Notes: generated by a model from the letters alone, not told the origin. DNA of 64,000 nt from Thalassolituus sp. UBA1087 (GCA_002314145.1 DCCG01000034.1:81287-145286); one strand, 5' to 3'; counted from the stretch's first letter, positions 52,624 through 62,699 are shown. Translations and numbers: made by a program.

Positions 52624-53466
52624 TCAGTCGTCACACCCGCGCGGCGCTACGCTGTCATCCAGGTCCAGCGGCAATACCAGCGTACTGAATTCACTGCCAG
52701 CCATCTCATTACACAGAGATGTCAGGCCTGCCGCGTCCTGATACTCGCTGGCATATTCCGCCTGCAGAACGGCTTTGCCGGCTTCAATAAAGGGATTCAG
52801 GCGATCACATTCGTCGTATTCGGCGCATTGCTCATTCACCGCGAAATCAAAATAGTCCACTAACGCCGCCACCTGATCGAGATCGTTTTTCAAGGCCACC
52901 GCCAGTCCACGTTTATGCGCTTCGTCAGCAATAAAGCGGTTGTAACTGAGCTGATCGGAGGCGCTTAAACCCACGCCATTAGTGTTGGCATAACCATCCA
53001 TATTGTCCGGTTCAACGCCGTCGCAGCCCTTGTTCTGTGCGATATCCAGGCGCGCGGTCATAATATCCCGCACATTGTCAGAACGGATATCCAGCCAGCG
53101 CTCCCCCTCCCAGCCATCAAGGTTACTGCCCAGATCTGACGCTTCAAACTCCCCGGCATCATCCCGCCAGTTTTCATAAGAACCGGCGGAAAAATAACAG
53201 ATTACTTTGCGGCCCTGCTGCTGCAGTTCAGCAATGGTCTCTGCACTGTTATCAAACAGATCGATATCGTAGATTTCCACGTCGTAACCGGTATTTAAAT
53301 CGCCGCTCAGTTGCCACTGCCAGCTGACACCGGGCGCTGGCTGGTAGCGCGTGCTGTCTGCATCACCGCCGCTGCCACTGCTGCCGCTTCCGCCACCGCA
53401 GGCCGTTACCACAGATATTGCCAGGAACAGCAAACCGACACGGCCCACCGGATTCATATTAAGCAT
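52624..53466 (-). CDS. GH114-family lipoprotein (endo-alpha-1,4-polygalactosaminidase-like)
   Basis: 280-aa lipoprotein. ATG at 53466 with GGAG seven bases upstream; signal ends at the lipobox SVVTAC followed by a Gly/Ser linker. The TIM-barrel domain of glycoside hydrolase family 114 is visible: YDVEIYDIDLFDNS, KVICYFSAGSYENWRDD, GCDGVEPDNMDGYANTNG (with acidic catalytic candidates), KNDLDQVAALVDYFDFAVNEQCAEYDEC. Two Cys pairs may be disulfides. The family cleaves galactosamine polymers of biofilm exopolysaccharides; here substrate is unproven. Confidence 0.9.
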   Translation of the reverse strand: MLNMNPVGRVGLLFLAISVVTACGGGSGSSGSGGDADSTRYQPAPGVSWQWQLSGDLNTGYDVEIYDIDLFDNSAETIAELQQQGRKVICYFSAGSYENWRDDAGEFEASDLGSNLDGWEGERWLDIRSDNVRDIMTARLDIAQNKGCDGVEPDNMDGYANTNGVGLSASDQLSYNRFIADEAHKRGLAVALKNDLDQVAALVDYFDFAVNEQCAEYDECDRLNPFIEAGKAVLQAEYASEYQDAAGLTSLCNEMAGSEFSTLVLPLDLDDSVAPRGCDD

Positions 53467-53744
53467 GGATATCTCCGTTGAATAAAAACACCAGCATAGA
53501 CGCGTTGACCGCAATCAGCGTCATATCAGGTAGCAAAAACGGGGGACAGCGCACGGAAAAACAGTCTTTTGCCACAACTTATCATTGCCGTGCTCCCCTT
53601 GTGCTGTCTGGGTTTCAGCGTTTGTGGGCAGCGCACCGACAAATTGCCGCACCTTTTTCTCTTCCTGAGTAACTGACTCAACTTTACAATGACGCCGGGC
53701 CCTCGCCGGGTGTTTTCGATTGTTGTCAGATTGCGGATGTTCTT

Positions 53745-54998
53745 ATGCCTGATTTTTTGCCTTATATACTGATTGGCCTTGCCTTGCTGGGTCTGCTTGC
53801 CGTGGTGCTGGAGGAAGTCATCCACATCAACAAAGCCCAGGTGGTGCTGTTTCTGGGTGCCCTGTCCTGGGTTCTGCTGTTCAGTTTCAGCACAGATAAA
53901 GAAGCTCACGCTCTGGTGCGGGAAGGGCTGGAAGAGAATATCGGTGAAATTGCCAGCCTCTGGCTGTTTCTGCTGGCGGCGATGACATTTGTTGCCTACC
54001 TCAACAAAAAAGGGCTGATCGAAAGCCTGATCTACCGTTTCCTGCCGCAACAGGTATCGGAGCGCAAACTGCTGATTATGACCGGGCTGTTTGCCTTTGT
54101 GTTTTCTTCGCTGGCCGACAATATCACCGCCACGCTGATTTCAGTGGCCCTGATTCTGTCACTGAATCTGCCGGCGGCCAAAACCCTGCGTTTCGCCACC
54201 GTGGCAGTGTTTTCCGTGAACTCCGGTGGCGTGGCCATGATCACCGGCGACGTCACCACTCTGATGATTTTCCTCGAGGGTAAAGTCAGTATCACCAACC
54301 TGCTGTTTTTGTCATTACCGGCGCTGTGCGCTGTGCTGCTGCTGGCCTTTATGCTGTCGCTGCCACTGAAAGATACCGCCGTTATTCAGCGCAAAGAAAA
54401 TGACCTGGCGCCGGTGGATCTGATGATCGCGGCGGTCTTTATGCTGACCATTCTGTCCACCATTGCCGGCAATGTGCTGTTTGATATTCCGCCGGTACTG
54501 AGTTTTCTCACCGGCTTATCCGTGATGTTTCTGGTGGCCCGGGCGTACGGCGAAGACACGGAAAATCACCCCATCCTGAATTACATCCGGCAGATCGAAT
54601 TCGACACCCTGCTGTTCTTCCTCGGTATTCTGTTAATCGTGGGTTCGTTAAAAGAAATTCATGCCCTGGACAGCTTTGTCGCGCTTTATAAACACATGCC
54701 CGCCTGGGCCGCCAATTATCTGATGGGGCTGCTGTCTTCCATGATTGATAACGTGCCGTTAACCGCTGCTCTGCTGAAAGCGGATGTGACTATGACGCTG
54801 CAGGAGTGGATGGCGCTGACCTATGCCGTGGGCGTGGGAGGCTCACTGCTGATCATTGGCTCAGCAGCCGGCATCGTGGCGATGAGTAAAATTGATGAGC
54901 TGACGTTTGGCAGCTACGCGCGCTTTATTATTGCCCTGCTGATTGCCTACAGCGTGGGCTATGGCTCCACGCTGTTACTCGGCCGCCTGATCAGCTGA
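53745..54998 (+). CDS. nhaD: Na+/H+ antiporter NhaD
   Basis: 417-aa, 12-helix antiporter of the NhaD (IT superfamily) kind, typical of marine bacteria. Ion-path motifs SSLADNITATLISVALIL and SMIDNVPLTAALLKADVTM, plus VNSGGVAMITGDVTTLMIFLEGK, are intact. It starts at ATG 53745 after a poor ribosome-binding site; neighbouring starts offer nothing better. Expels Na+ to maintain pH and sodium homeostasis. Confidence 0.95.
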   Translation: MPDFLPYILIGLALLGLLAVVLEEVIHINKAQVVLFLGALSWVLLFSFSTDKEAHALVREGLEENIGEIASLWLFLLAAMTFVAYLNKKGLIESLIYRFLPQQVSERKLLIMTGLFAFVFSSLADNITATLISVALILSLNLPAAKTLRFATVAVFSVNSGGVAMITGDVTTLMIFLEGKVSITNLLFLSLPALCAVLLLAFMLSLPLKDTAVIQRKENDLAPVDLMIAAVFMLTILSTIAGNVLFDIPPVLSFLTGLSVMFLVARAYGEDTENHPILNYIRQIEFDTLLFFLGILLIVGSLKEIHALDSFVALYKHMPAWAANYLMGLLSSMIDNVPLTAALLKADVTMTLQEWMALTYAVGVGGSLLIIGSAAGIVAMSKIDELTFGSYARFIIALLIAYSVGYGSTLLLGRLIS

Positions 54999-55036
54999 TC
55001 CGGCAGCCGTGCGTCGCGCTGCGTTCAGCGGTACTG

Positions 55037-55765
55037 TCAGCGGTACTGAGCGTAGCGCTGTCTCAGCGGTTCGATAAGATCTTCGTGATCACACAGCCAC
55101 TGCTGCATTCCCGCAGGCAGCTGATCCGGTTTGGGCCAGCGGATACCATAGGCCTGCGGCTGAAACGTCATGGCAAACAGGCTGCAGGCCGCCAGATCAG
55201 CGCGGCTGAAACTTTCACCCACCAGAAAATGACTGGCGCTGTATTCCACGCGTAATTCTTCCAGCAGCGTTTCCATGGTTTTCTGCGCTGCGGCGGCCGT
55301 TTCGTCGTTAACATTCATCCAGCGACGCATGCCTTTTTCCACCTCAGCGTATTTCATACGCAACAACCAGCCCACCCAGAAAGGTTGCCCTGCCGCCAGC
55401 ATTGGCACCAACAGATCCGGACGGCTGAGCAGGTGGTGATATACCCACAGGCGCACAGCCGGTCCGGCTTCGTTGTCCAGGCGTGCTTCCCAGTCCAGGG
55501 CCTGCTGGCGCAGTTCAGTGTCTGCCGGCGTCAGCGGGCGATCCGGACAGGATTGATCAAGAAACGTGATAATGTCAGCGGAGCCGCTGATCACCTGACC
55601 GGCCGAGGTTAATACCGGCACCGCCGTCTGACCCGACAGTTGTTTAACGGGTTTAAGGTGACGTCCGGGAAGGTAATTCACCGGTTGATATTTCAATCCC
55701 TTGTAATCCAGCGTCCAGCGTACTTTTTCGCAGTAATGAGATATTGGAAACTGGTGCAGCTTCAT
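55037..55765 (-). CDS. Glutathione S-transferase family protein
   Basis: 242-aa GST-like protein: KLHQFPISHYCEKVRWTLDYKGLKYQPVNYLPGRHL at the N-terminus, SGQTAVPVLTSAGQVISGSADIITFLDQSCP as the GSH-binding loop and SHFLVGESFSRADLAACSLFAM in the C-terminal domain. The CEKVRWTLDYKG signature suggests an electrophile-processing or dehalogenase-like subclass. Distinct from the GST at 8137. Ends close to nhaD in convergent orientation. Confidence 0.9.
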   Translation of the reverse strand: MKLHQFPISHYCEKVRWTLDYKGLKYQPVNYLPGRHLKPVKQLSGQTAVPVLTSAGQVISGSADIITFLDQSCPDRPLTPADTELRQQALDWEARLDNEAGPAVRLWVYHHLLSRPDLLVPMLAAGQPFWVGWLLRMKYAEVEKGMRRWMNVNDETAAAAQKTMETLLEELRVEYSASHFLVGESFSRADLAACSLFAMTFQPQAYGIRWPKPDQLPAGMQQWLCDHEDLIEPLRQRYAQYR

Positions 55766-55860
55766 ACCGCTTCTTCCACAATTGGTTAGACCAGAACTTT
55801 AACAGGCTTCTGTTACCGGAATAAAGATGAAGCGACACCTTAACGCTCAGTCACTGGTCA

Positions 55861-56289
55861 TTAATTGGTTTTCAACTGAATTTCGACTTCGGCGCCCTGG
55901 ATCGTATCCAGCATCGGACGCTCACGGGCTTCTTCCGATTCATCCAGATACACACGCCCGGACCATTTGAGTACAGATTCATCACCCGGCGCGGAGAACA
56001 CATCCGGCAGCGTATTAAAATCTTTCATGCCGCCGGGAGGCGGCGTGTCCCAGTCGTAATCGGGTAACGTGAGATTCAGTTCAATGCCGGAGTCATCGTC
56101 TGATCCGGTATCCGGCTGTGTCGCCTGCGTTTCACCGGCGGCGGAAACGTCTACCTTGCGCCGGGATTGCGTGGCACTGTCCTGCCCCGCTTTGTCGATT
56201 TTCACCCCCCGCAGAATTGGCTGTCCCTGCTGCTCACACGCACTTAACAACAGCAATGCGATGATAAAACTGATACTTCTCAGGGGCAT
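55861..56289 (-). CDS. Small hypothetical lipoprotein
   Basis: 142-aa lipoprotein: signal MPLRSISFIIALLLLSACEQQGQP with lipobox LLSAC. The rest is charged and acidic, with a low-complexity stretch (DTGSDDDSGIELNLTLPDYDWDTPPPGG) and a beta-like tail (VLKWSGRVYLDESEEARERPMLDTIQGAEVEIQLKTN). No family recognised. It lies 80 bp before the end of the tilS gene, but on the same strand downstream, so might be co-transcribed. Confidence 0.75.
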   Translation of the reverse strand: MPLRSISFIIALLLLSACEQQGQPILRGVKIDKAGQDSATQSRRKVDVSAAGETQATQPDTGSDDDSGIELNLTLPDYDWDTPPPGGMKDFNTLPDVFSAPGDESVLKWSGRVYLDESEEARERPMLDTIQGAEVEIQLKTN

Positions 56290-56369
56290 AACAACAATCG
56301 GATTCCTGACGGGTTGAAACTGAATTTATCGGCCTGCTGAGCAGGCTGTCACTTTGACAGGATGCGGTG

Positions 56370-57752
56370 TCATAAATTCCATAATCCATGGGACCCGCTG
56401 TCTGCTTGCCAGCTTACCATTAACGCGGCGTCATCGTTGCTCCCATCCTTGTCCGCCGTCACAGAAAAATCCGCACCGATCGTCAAACCGGGCAATGCGA
56501 CAAGGTCGTCGTTCAGAGTCAGTACCGGCCAGTGATCCCGTAACCAGACCGGCACAGCATTTTCCTGAAACACAGCTTTCAGCGTTTTCGCCGGCCGGCC
56601 GGCGGGTTGTATACGCTGCCCCCGCACCGCCGCTGCCGCTACCAGCTGATAACCGCCAGGGCGCAGCCCCGCACCGCGGGTGGCGGGTTGCACCTGTAAA
56701 CAGCCGCCGGCCCAGGGAGTGCTGACGCTCTGTCCGGCGTGCAGGGTAAGCGCATGAGTGTCACCGGGGGCCGGCCCGTCAGCCACCAGATACAGGCCGT
56801 TGTGGAAGCGGCGCACGCTGGCAGCAGCGATTTTCAGTTGTGGCTGCTTATCACTGGCGGCGTGAATGACTTCGCGCTGTAACCGTTCCAGCCAGTCAGC
56901 GGACGGAATGCGCTGGTTCAGGCGGTTTAACCAGTCGCGCAGAATATACGGCACATAGTCGTTGTGCTGTGCGGCAAGGGCATCCAGATCACACACCAGG
57001 GGCGCTGTGTTAGGCCAGTGTTCAGTCCGCAGGCATTGATCTGTAATCGGGGCCATCAGCTGTGCCAGAACCTGCTGGTCCTGCCCCAGCTGTCTGACGG
57101 AGCGCAGCAGCGTTTTTTCCCGGCCCGGATAACGGCGGAAAACGGCGGGCAATATGTCATGTCGCCACCAGTTGCGTTCAAGCGCAGTGTCCGCATTGGA
57201 TTCATCGTCCACCCATTGCAGCTGTTCCTCCCGCGCCCAGTTTTCCAGTTCGCTTCTTGCCGTATCCAGCCACGGGCGCAGTAACGTCACACCCGGTCGC
57301 AGCGGACGCGCCGCCGCCATGGCGCCCAGGCCCGCCAGCCCGGCGCCGCGGAACAGACGCTGAAAAAAGGTTTCCGCCTGATCATTGCCATGATGAGCCA
57401 GCAACAGCACATCGCCCTCATCCGGCACCCGGCGGAAGACCTCATAGCGGGCCTCCCGGGCATCCTGCTCAATGCCATTGCCGGAACTGACCAGCGCCAC
57501 AGAGTGCGCGCTGAAGGGAATATTCAGGCGCTGACACAGGCGTTCGCAGAACGCCTGCCAGGCGTCGGCATTGGCGGACAGACCATGATGCACATGCACA
57601 GCCCCGAGGCGCTGCGGCGGAAACCCGGCCGCCAGCAGAGCGTGCAGCAGGGTCACCGAATCGAGCCCGCCGCTGAGGCCAACCCAGAGGCGATTATCGG
57701 CGGTGTAATAGGGTCTGACGAAAGAATCCAGACGACGGATCAGCTGAGACAT
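56370..57752 (-). CDS. tilS: tRNA(Ile)-lysidine synthetase
   Basis: 460-aa enzyme that modifies C34 of tRNA-Ile(CAU). PP-loop SGGLDSVTLLHALLAAGFP near residue 26, VHVHHGLSANADAWQAFCERLC and AHHGNDQAETFFQRLFRGAG are characteristic. The C-terminal substrate-binding domain carries GGLRPGGYQ-like QPATRGAGLRPGGY and LRDHWPVLTLNDDLVALPGLTIGADF. ATG at 57752 (MSQLIRRLDSF); an in-frame extension upstream of it has no support. Divergent from the methyltransferase gene. Confidence 0.95.
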   Translation of the reverse strand: MSQLIRRLDSFVRPYYTADNRLWVGLSGGLDSVTLLHALLAAGFPPQRLGAVHVHHGLSANADAWQAFCERLCQRLNIPFSAHSVALVSSGNGIEQDAREARYEVFRRVPDEGDVLLLAHHGNDQAETFFQRLFRGAGLAGLGAMAAARPLRPGVTLLRPWLDTARSELENWAREEQLQWVDDESNADTALERNWWRHDILPAVFRRYPGREKTLLRSVRQLGQDQQVLAQLMAPITDQCLRTEHWPNTAPLVCDLDALAAQHNDYVPYILRDWLNRLNQRIPSADWLERLQREVIHAASDKQPQLKIAAASVRRFHNGLYLVADGPAPGDTHALTLHAGQSVSTPWAGGCLQVQPATRGAGLRPGGYQLVAAAAVRGQRIQPAGRPAKTLKAVFQENAVPVWLRDHWPVLTLNDDLVALPGLTIGADFSVTADKDGSNDDAALMVSWQADSGSHGLWNL

Positions 57753-58034
57753 AGGCCGGCAGGTACAGGTAAAAACCTGATTGTAAAAGCAGCGCCCGCC
57801 ATCCGCCAGCGCAGGGGGGTGTCTGTATACCGGACAAGCGCTGAATCCCGACTGTGCCCGTCTCCGCACGGGCAGATAAATACACCGGCCAGCGATCTGC
57901 CCGCTCCGCCCGGAAGCAGATATTCCCTGACATCCGGGCTATTGTTTAGCCCATATAAACAACAAACTATTTCAGCCCCAACAGATGCCACCAGAGCTGA
58001 TAATATTATTCGCAAAATATCTTGAGACATCCTT

Positions 58035-58622
58035 ATGTGGGACGAACGCTACAGCACCAGTACCTATGTTTACGGTACCGAACCCAACCGTTTTCTGGCG
58101 GAAAACACGCAACGTCTGCCGAAAGGTAAAGTCCTTTGCCTGGCGGAGGGGGAAGGTCGCAATGCTGTACATCTCGCCCGCTGTGGCTATCAGGTCACCG
58201 CTGTGGATGCATCAGAAGTCGGACGCACAAAGGCTTTAAAACTGGCGCAAAAACATAACGTCAGCATTGATTATCAGATAGCGGATCTGGCTTCATTTGA
58301 CTTAGGCATCGACCAATGGGACGGCATCGTCTCCGTCTTTTGCCATCTGCCGCCTGCCCTGCGCTGCAGTGTCCACCAGCGGGTTACCCGGGCACTGAAA
58401 CCCGGCGGAGTGCTGTTGCTGGAAGCTTATACCCCGAATCAGATCAGACTGGGCACCGGCGGTCCCAAAGATGAAAGCATGATGATGACCGTCGCATTAC
58501 TGGAAAAAGAACTGAAGCCTCTGCACTTCCGTCATTTACTGGAATTGCAGCGTAACGTAGTGGAAGGTACCGGCCATACCGGTACCGGTGCGGTAGTTCA
58601 GGCCATCGCCGTGAAAGAATAA
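58035..58622 (+). CDS. SAM-dependent methyltransferase, class I (TehB-like)
   Basis: 195-aa methyltransferase: WDERYSTSTYVYGTEPNRFLAE at the start, SAM-binding motif I KVLCLAEGEGRNAVHLARCGYQVTAVDASEVG, motif II WDGIVSVFCHLPP and LKPGGVLLLEAYTPNQIRLGTGGPKD. The HPP-like acceptor region and Leu-rich end suggest the TehB/thiopurine-type group. Possible substrates are selenium/tellurium species or small thiols; not determinable. Confidence 0.88.
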   Translation: MWDERYSTSTYVYGTEPNRFLAENTQRLPKGKVLCLAEGEGRNAVHLARCGYQVTAVDASEVGRTKALKLAQKHNVSIDYQIADLASFDLGIDQWDGIVSVFCHLPPALRCSVHQRVTRALKPGGVLLLEAYTPNQIRLGTGGPKDESMMMTVALLEKELKPLHFRHLLELQRNVVEGTGHTGTGAVVQAIAVKE

Positions 58623-58673
58623 TCCGACGAAAAACATTACCGCCAGACCGGCGCCGGTATCAGTCCACCGCTA

Positions 58674-59273
58674 TCAGTCCAAGATGTAGCCGAGCTGGCG
58701 GGCTTTCAGCACTGCCTGAGTGCGGTTTTCACAGTCAAAACGTTTGATAATATAAGACACATATTCGCGTACCGTGGCGGAAGAAATCCCCAGCCGCGAC
58801 GCAATATCTTTATTGGTCATACCCTGTGCCAGCAACATCAGTGTATCCAGCTGGCGCGGCGACAACACAATCGCATCTTCACTGTGTCCGCCGCTGACAA
58901 CGACTTCCTCCCCCGCCAATACATCCTGTAACGCTTTCAGCATCACAGGTTTTTCGCAGGTCTTGGCAATAAAACCATCCGCCCCCAGCTGCAGCATCTG
59001 CTCAATACTGGCGTTATGATCAAGCGTGGAAATCACCACCAGCGGCAATGCCGGATAGCGGCTTTTAACATCTTTCAGGCCCTGTAATCCTTCCGTGCCC
59101 GGCATCTGAATATCAAACAGCACCAGTGCTACGTCCGGGTGTGCCGCTAACTGTTTTGTTACCTGTGGAAAGCTGCCGGCTTCCAGTATATGCGCCTGAG
59201 GCGCAGCTTCGTGCAACAGCATACGTAAGCCATCGCGGAACAGTTCATGATCTTCACAGATTAAAATTTTCAT
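58674..59273 (-). CDS. NarL/LuxR-type response regulator
   Basis: 199-aa two-component regulator. REC domain with acidic pocket ICEDHELFRDGLRML, phospho-acceptor Asp54 (LVLFDIQMPG), Lys104-like region (AKTCEKPVM). LuxR-type HTH at about 138-190 (LSPRQLDTLMLLAQGMTNKDIASRLGISSATVREYVSYIIKRFDCENRTQAVLKA). The gene starts three bases after the stop of the sensor kinase, so the pair is one operon. Confidence 0.95.
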   Translation of the reverse strand: MKILICEDHELFRDGLRMLLHEAAPQAHILEAGSFPQVTKQLAAHPDVALVLFDIQMPGTEGLQGLKDVKSRYPALPLVVISTLDHNASIEQMLQLGADGFIAKTCEKPVMLKALQDVLAGEEVVVSGGHSEDAIVLSPRQLDTLMLLAQGMTNKDIASRLGISSATVREYVSYIIKRFDCENRTQAVLKARQLGYILD

Positions 59274-59276
59274 CGT

Positions 59277-61691
59277 TTATCCGTTACTCATTTCTGCCGG
59301 CGGCAGCATATCGTCATAATTTGCCGGCTGTATTTTCCTGCGTGCCACATGGTTCACCAGTGCGCGTAATTGTGTCGGTAAAAGCGGCGTATTCAGCAAC
59401 TGCCAGTCAAGACCGGTACTGCGCTGTAATTCCTGCCCCTGTTGCTGATCTGCGGTGCACGCCAGCACACTGATACGCTGTAAACCAGCAATATTATGGC
59501 CGCCCGCCAGCCAGTGATTCAGCGCCTGAAAATCTGCAATTAATAAATCCGGTGTTTCAGCGGCAGACAATACCGACGCCGATAAATCCTGCAGCCGGGT
59601 GACTCTGCATCCCCATTTGCTGACATAATCCGCTACTGCCTGATCGCAGCCAAACAGCGCCACCCGCGGTGAGTCAGTACTGATGCCGGCAGCCTGCGAA
59701 GCGTCAACGGCGCTCTCAGCCAACGGCAGCGAGAGTGAAAAGACACAGCCGCGGCCGTTTTCGGAGCGGATGCTGAGCGGATGATTCAGTAGTACAGAAA
59801 GATGCTTAACCACAGACAAGCCGATGCCTGCACCATCCACCTGGCGCTGATGTTCATCCAGCCGTTTATACATATCAAAAATATGCGCCTGCTCTTCAGC
59901 AGCAATGCCACAGCCGGTATCAATGATTTGCACGACAACCTCATCATGACGGCGGCGACAACCGATAACCACCCGGCCCTGATCGGTAAACTTAATGGCG
60001 TTAGAAATCAGGTTGCGCAGCATGCGCTCCAGCAACAGCGGATCGGTATAAACTGCAAGATTGCAGGTGTGAAAATTCAGTTTAATATTTTTAGTGTTAG
60101 CCTGAATCAGAAATTCATTCTGCAAGCGCGAAAATACCGACGAAAGATAAACCCGCTGTTTATTAAACTGCAGCTCACCGGCCTCCAGTTTGCTGACATC
60201 CATAATCGCCGCAAAAGAATCACTCATCTGCCGGTGTGTTTTACACAACCCTTCATATAACGCACTGGCTTCGTTCCCTTTTAAGTAAGGTTTCAGAGAC
60301 TCCAGAAACAAGCGCATAGAATGCAATGGCTGATTGAGGTCATGGCTGCTTTGGGCAATAAAACGCGATTTTGCCTGGTTCTGCAGAACTGCCTGTTCTT
60401 TCTCTCTGCGCATTGCCCGCACGCGCAGAACCAGCGCCATGGCGTGAATCAGCATGTGCACAATCTGTATATACAGCACGTAAATCATTTTATAAGAGGC
60501 ATGAACTTCAAGATTGGTCTTGCGCGGCAGAATGTAATAAACCACAGCCTGTAATACCGACAGAACCAACGGCATCCAGCCCAGCAGATAGAGCACATAA
60601 TATTGTCCGTCAGAACGGACCTTCGCAATACCCGATCCGATGATCACCACCCAGACCATCGTATAATTCGCAGCCATCAGCAGCAGTTTTTCATGCAAGG
60701 GAACAAATAAGACAACAGCCTGAAAAACGACGGTGGTTATACCGGTAAAAAGAAACGTGCGGTACAGAAAACCGGTCTGCTGGCTTACTCTCAGGAATTT
60801 GGCGGCAAAAATCAGATGCGCCAGCAAAGTAGATGACAGCAATAGCCAGAACAGATCACCTTTTTCATAAGAATAACGCCAAAAAATTTCCGGCAGAGCA
60901 CTGTGCTCAAGATAAAAAACCAGCATCAGTAAAGAAGACAGGGAAGCCCAGAAAAACGTCCATTCCGCCATTAACAGCCAGCAGACAATCCCCAGCATTG
61001 CTATACCGATGATCATGCCAATGGCCGGTTTAAACGCAAAATCCATCTGCTGAGACCACAGGTGGTACTCACCTTTACTCATCAAGGCAATATACGGTGT
61101 CCAGACAAAGGATGGCCCCGACAATTCAACAACGAGCTGATAAGTATCGCCCGGTGTCAGCGCCAGAGGTAACGCGCGGCCAATGGTATTAATATCCGCA
61201 TTATTGCCACCGGCGGTATTAAATATTTCGACGCGGGCTTCGTCCGGCGCCGCCGGGTTACGGATCAGAACTCTTAAATCGCTGAAACCAAAATTACTGA
61301 TATGCAGCACCCAGTCTGCCACATCCGTATCGTTGTGGACCTGCGCATACAGCCAGTAGCGGGGATGTTCACGAAAATCCGGCATTACGCCATATTCGCT
61401 GTCGGCGGGCTCAACGGGCGCGTTTTCCAGCTGCTCACCCGGCATCACCGGAATAAAGCCTGATGAATGCTGCACCGAGGCAACAGCATAGCGATGGTCT
61501 GCCCGGTTAAGACGCAGCGTAGTGAAGCCGTCAGGTGAAGAGACCGGCGGCAGAACAGACGCAGAAGACTTATCCGCAGAGGCATAAACGGTGTTGCCAC
61601 ATAACAGCGTGCACAACACCAGACATCCTGGCAGCGCCGCGGACAAGCTGGCCGCCAAAGCCGTGATTGCACGTATTAATGGATACAACAT
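59277..61691 (-). CDS. Membrane histidine kinase with 7TMR-DISM sensor and degenerate receiver domain
   Basis: 804-aa kinase. ATG at 61691 has AGGGA upstream and leads into a signal segment (AALPGCLVLCTLLCGNTVYASAD). A periplasmic 7TMR-DISMED2-like region (about 55-215: FREHPRYWLYAQVHNDTDVADWVLHISN) is followed by seven membrane helices (about 223-425). The HisKA box is AQSSHDLNQPLHSMRLF with His450, then HATPase with N-box LLERMLRNLISNAIKFT, G1 IIDTGCGIA and G2 DGAGIGLSVVKHLSVLL. The C-terminal 120 residues resemble a receiver (VALFGCDQAVADYVSKWG; LLIADFQALNHWL) but lack the complete acidic pocket, so phosphotransfer there is doubtful. It precedes its cognate regulator. Confidence 0.92.
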   Translation of the reverse strand: MLYPLIRAITALAASLSAALPGCLVLCTLLCGNTVYASADKSSASVLPPVSSPDGFTTLRLNRADHRYAVASVQHSSGFIPVMPGEQLENAPVEPADSEYGVMPDFREHPRYWLYAQVHNDTDVADWVLHISNFGFSDLRVLIRNPAAPDEARVEIFNTAGGNNADINTIGRALPLALTPGDTYQLVVELSGPSFVWTPYIALMSKGEYHLWSQQMDFAFKPAIGMIIGIAMLGIVCWLLMAEWTFFWASLSSLLMLVFYLEHSALPEIFWRYSYEKGDLFWLLLSSTLLAHLIFAAKFLRVSQQTGFLYRTFLFTGITTVVFQAVVLFVPLHEKLLLMAANYTMVWVVIIGSGIAKVRSDGQYYVLYLLGWMPLVLSVLQAVVYYILPRKTNLEVHASYKMIYVLYIQIVHMLIHAMALVLRVRAMRREKEQAVLQNQAKSRFIAQSSHDLNQPLHSMRLFLESLKPYLKGNEASALYEGLCKTHRQMSDSFAAIMDVSKLEAGELQFNKQRVYLSSVFSRLQNEFLIQANTKNIKLNFHTCNLAVYTDPLLLERMLRNLISNAIKFTDQGRVVIGCRRRHDEVVVQIIDTGCGIAAEEQAHIFDMYKRLDEHQRQVDGAGIGLSVVKHLSVLLNHPLSIRSENGRGCVFSLSLPLAESAVDASQAAGISTDSPRVALFGCDQAVADYVSKWGCRVTRLQDLSASVLSAAETPDLLIADFQALNHWLAGGHNIAGLQRISVLACTADQQQGQELQRSTGLDWQLLNTPLLPTQLRALVNHVARRKIQPANYDDMLPPAEMSNG

Positions 61692-61991
61692 CCCGACGTT
61701 CCCTGTTATGACCGGGCAGAAAGGGATCACCCGCCAAATAATTGCTTTGCTGGAGCAGCACGCACTGAAAAAACCACAACACAGTACGTACGCAGATAAG
61801 GCACGACAGTCGCGGAAACACACTGGCGGAAGCACACTGAAAGATACGCTGACTGCAGAGCGCACAGAGGATACCCCATATTGCCCCTGACCCGACATAT
61901 GTAGGGAGCTCCAGTCAGGCCAAAGCCGCTGCGTTTTTATGGATTAATCCGGCAACCATGCGCCATATAGCGTCACTGGCTCACAACATGT

Positions 61992-62007
61992 CTGACCAGG
62001 TGGTCAG
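61992..62007. promoter_or_regulatory. 16-bp palindromic putative operator
   Basis: CTGACCAGGTGGTCAG, about 300 bp upstream of the kinase gene. Palindrome form and position suit a repressor or activator site; the binding protein cannot be named. Confidence 0.35.
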
Positions 62008-62160
62008 CATTTCAGCTTACAAACATGTCATTCCTGTCGAGACTGAACAGGCGAAGGGGCAGGAAATGTGGAAAAACTCAGGCTGGCTATAAGCGAACAG
62101 CCAACACCCAGACAGTGAGAGTCCCGGAACCGGCTTCCTGTCATGAATACGCAAAAAAGA

Positions 62161-62190
62161 AAAGCCCACGCACATTCGTGCGTGGGCTTT
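62161..62190 (-). terminator. rnpB terminator
   Basis: Perfect 13-bp stem AAAGCCCACGCAC/GTGCGTGGGCTTT (loop ATTC) followed on the minus strand by TTTTCTTTTTTGCG. Confidence 0.95.
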
Positions 62191-62199
62191 TGCGTTAAT

Positions 62200-62549
<350 letters not shown>

Positions 62550-62556
62550 GCGGCGC

Positions 62557-62585
62557 ATTCTAACGGAAGCACAGAACAATGTCTC
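62557..62585 (-). promoter_or_regulatory. Candidate promoter of rnpB
   Basis: On the minus strand GAGACA (62585-62580), a 17-bp spacer, and TAGAAT (62562-62557), seven bases before the predicted RNA 5' end. Good match in geometry, moderate in sequence. Confidence 0.6.
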
Positions 62586-62699
62586 CCAACAACGAAGCTT
62601 ATCGGTGAAGCATAATGTGACATATACGGCGGCGCGGCGCGGAAAGCCGCATTAGACTGCGCCCGCTCGCTGGCCCTTCTCTTTTCAACAGGACTTAAC

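Larger units (their letters stand above)
61692..62199. other. Intergenic region upstream of the sensor kinase, with palindrome
   Basis: About 510 bp between the kinase start and rnpB. It contains a perfect palindrome CTGACCA-GG-TGGTCAG (61992-62007), and ends in the rnpB terminator at 62160-62191. No credible gene; upstream extension of the kinase frame (61692-61898) has no support. Confidence 0.5.

Noticed and set aside
61992..62007. FadR-type operator
   Set aside because: The palindrome is only loosely similar to the fatty-acid regulator site and no fatty-acid gene is adjacent, so it is left as an unassigned palindrome.
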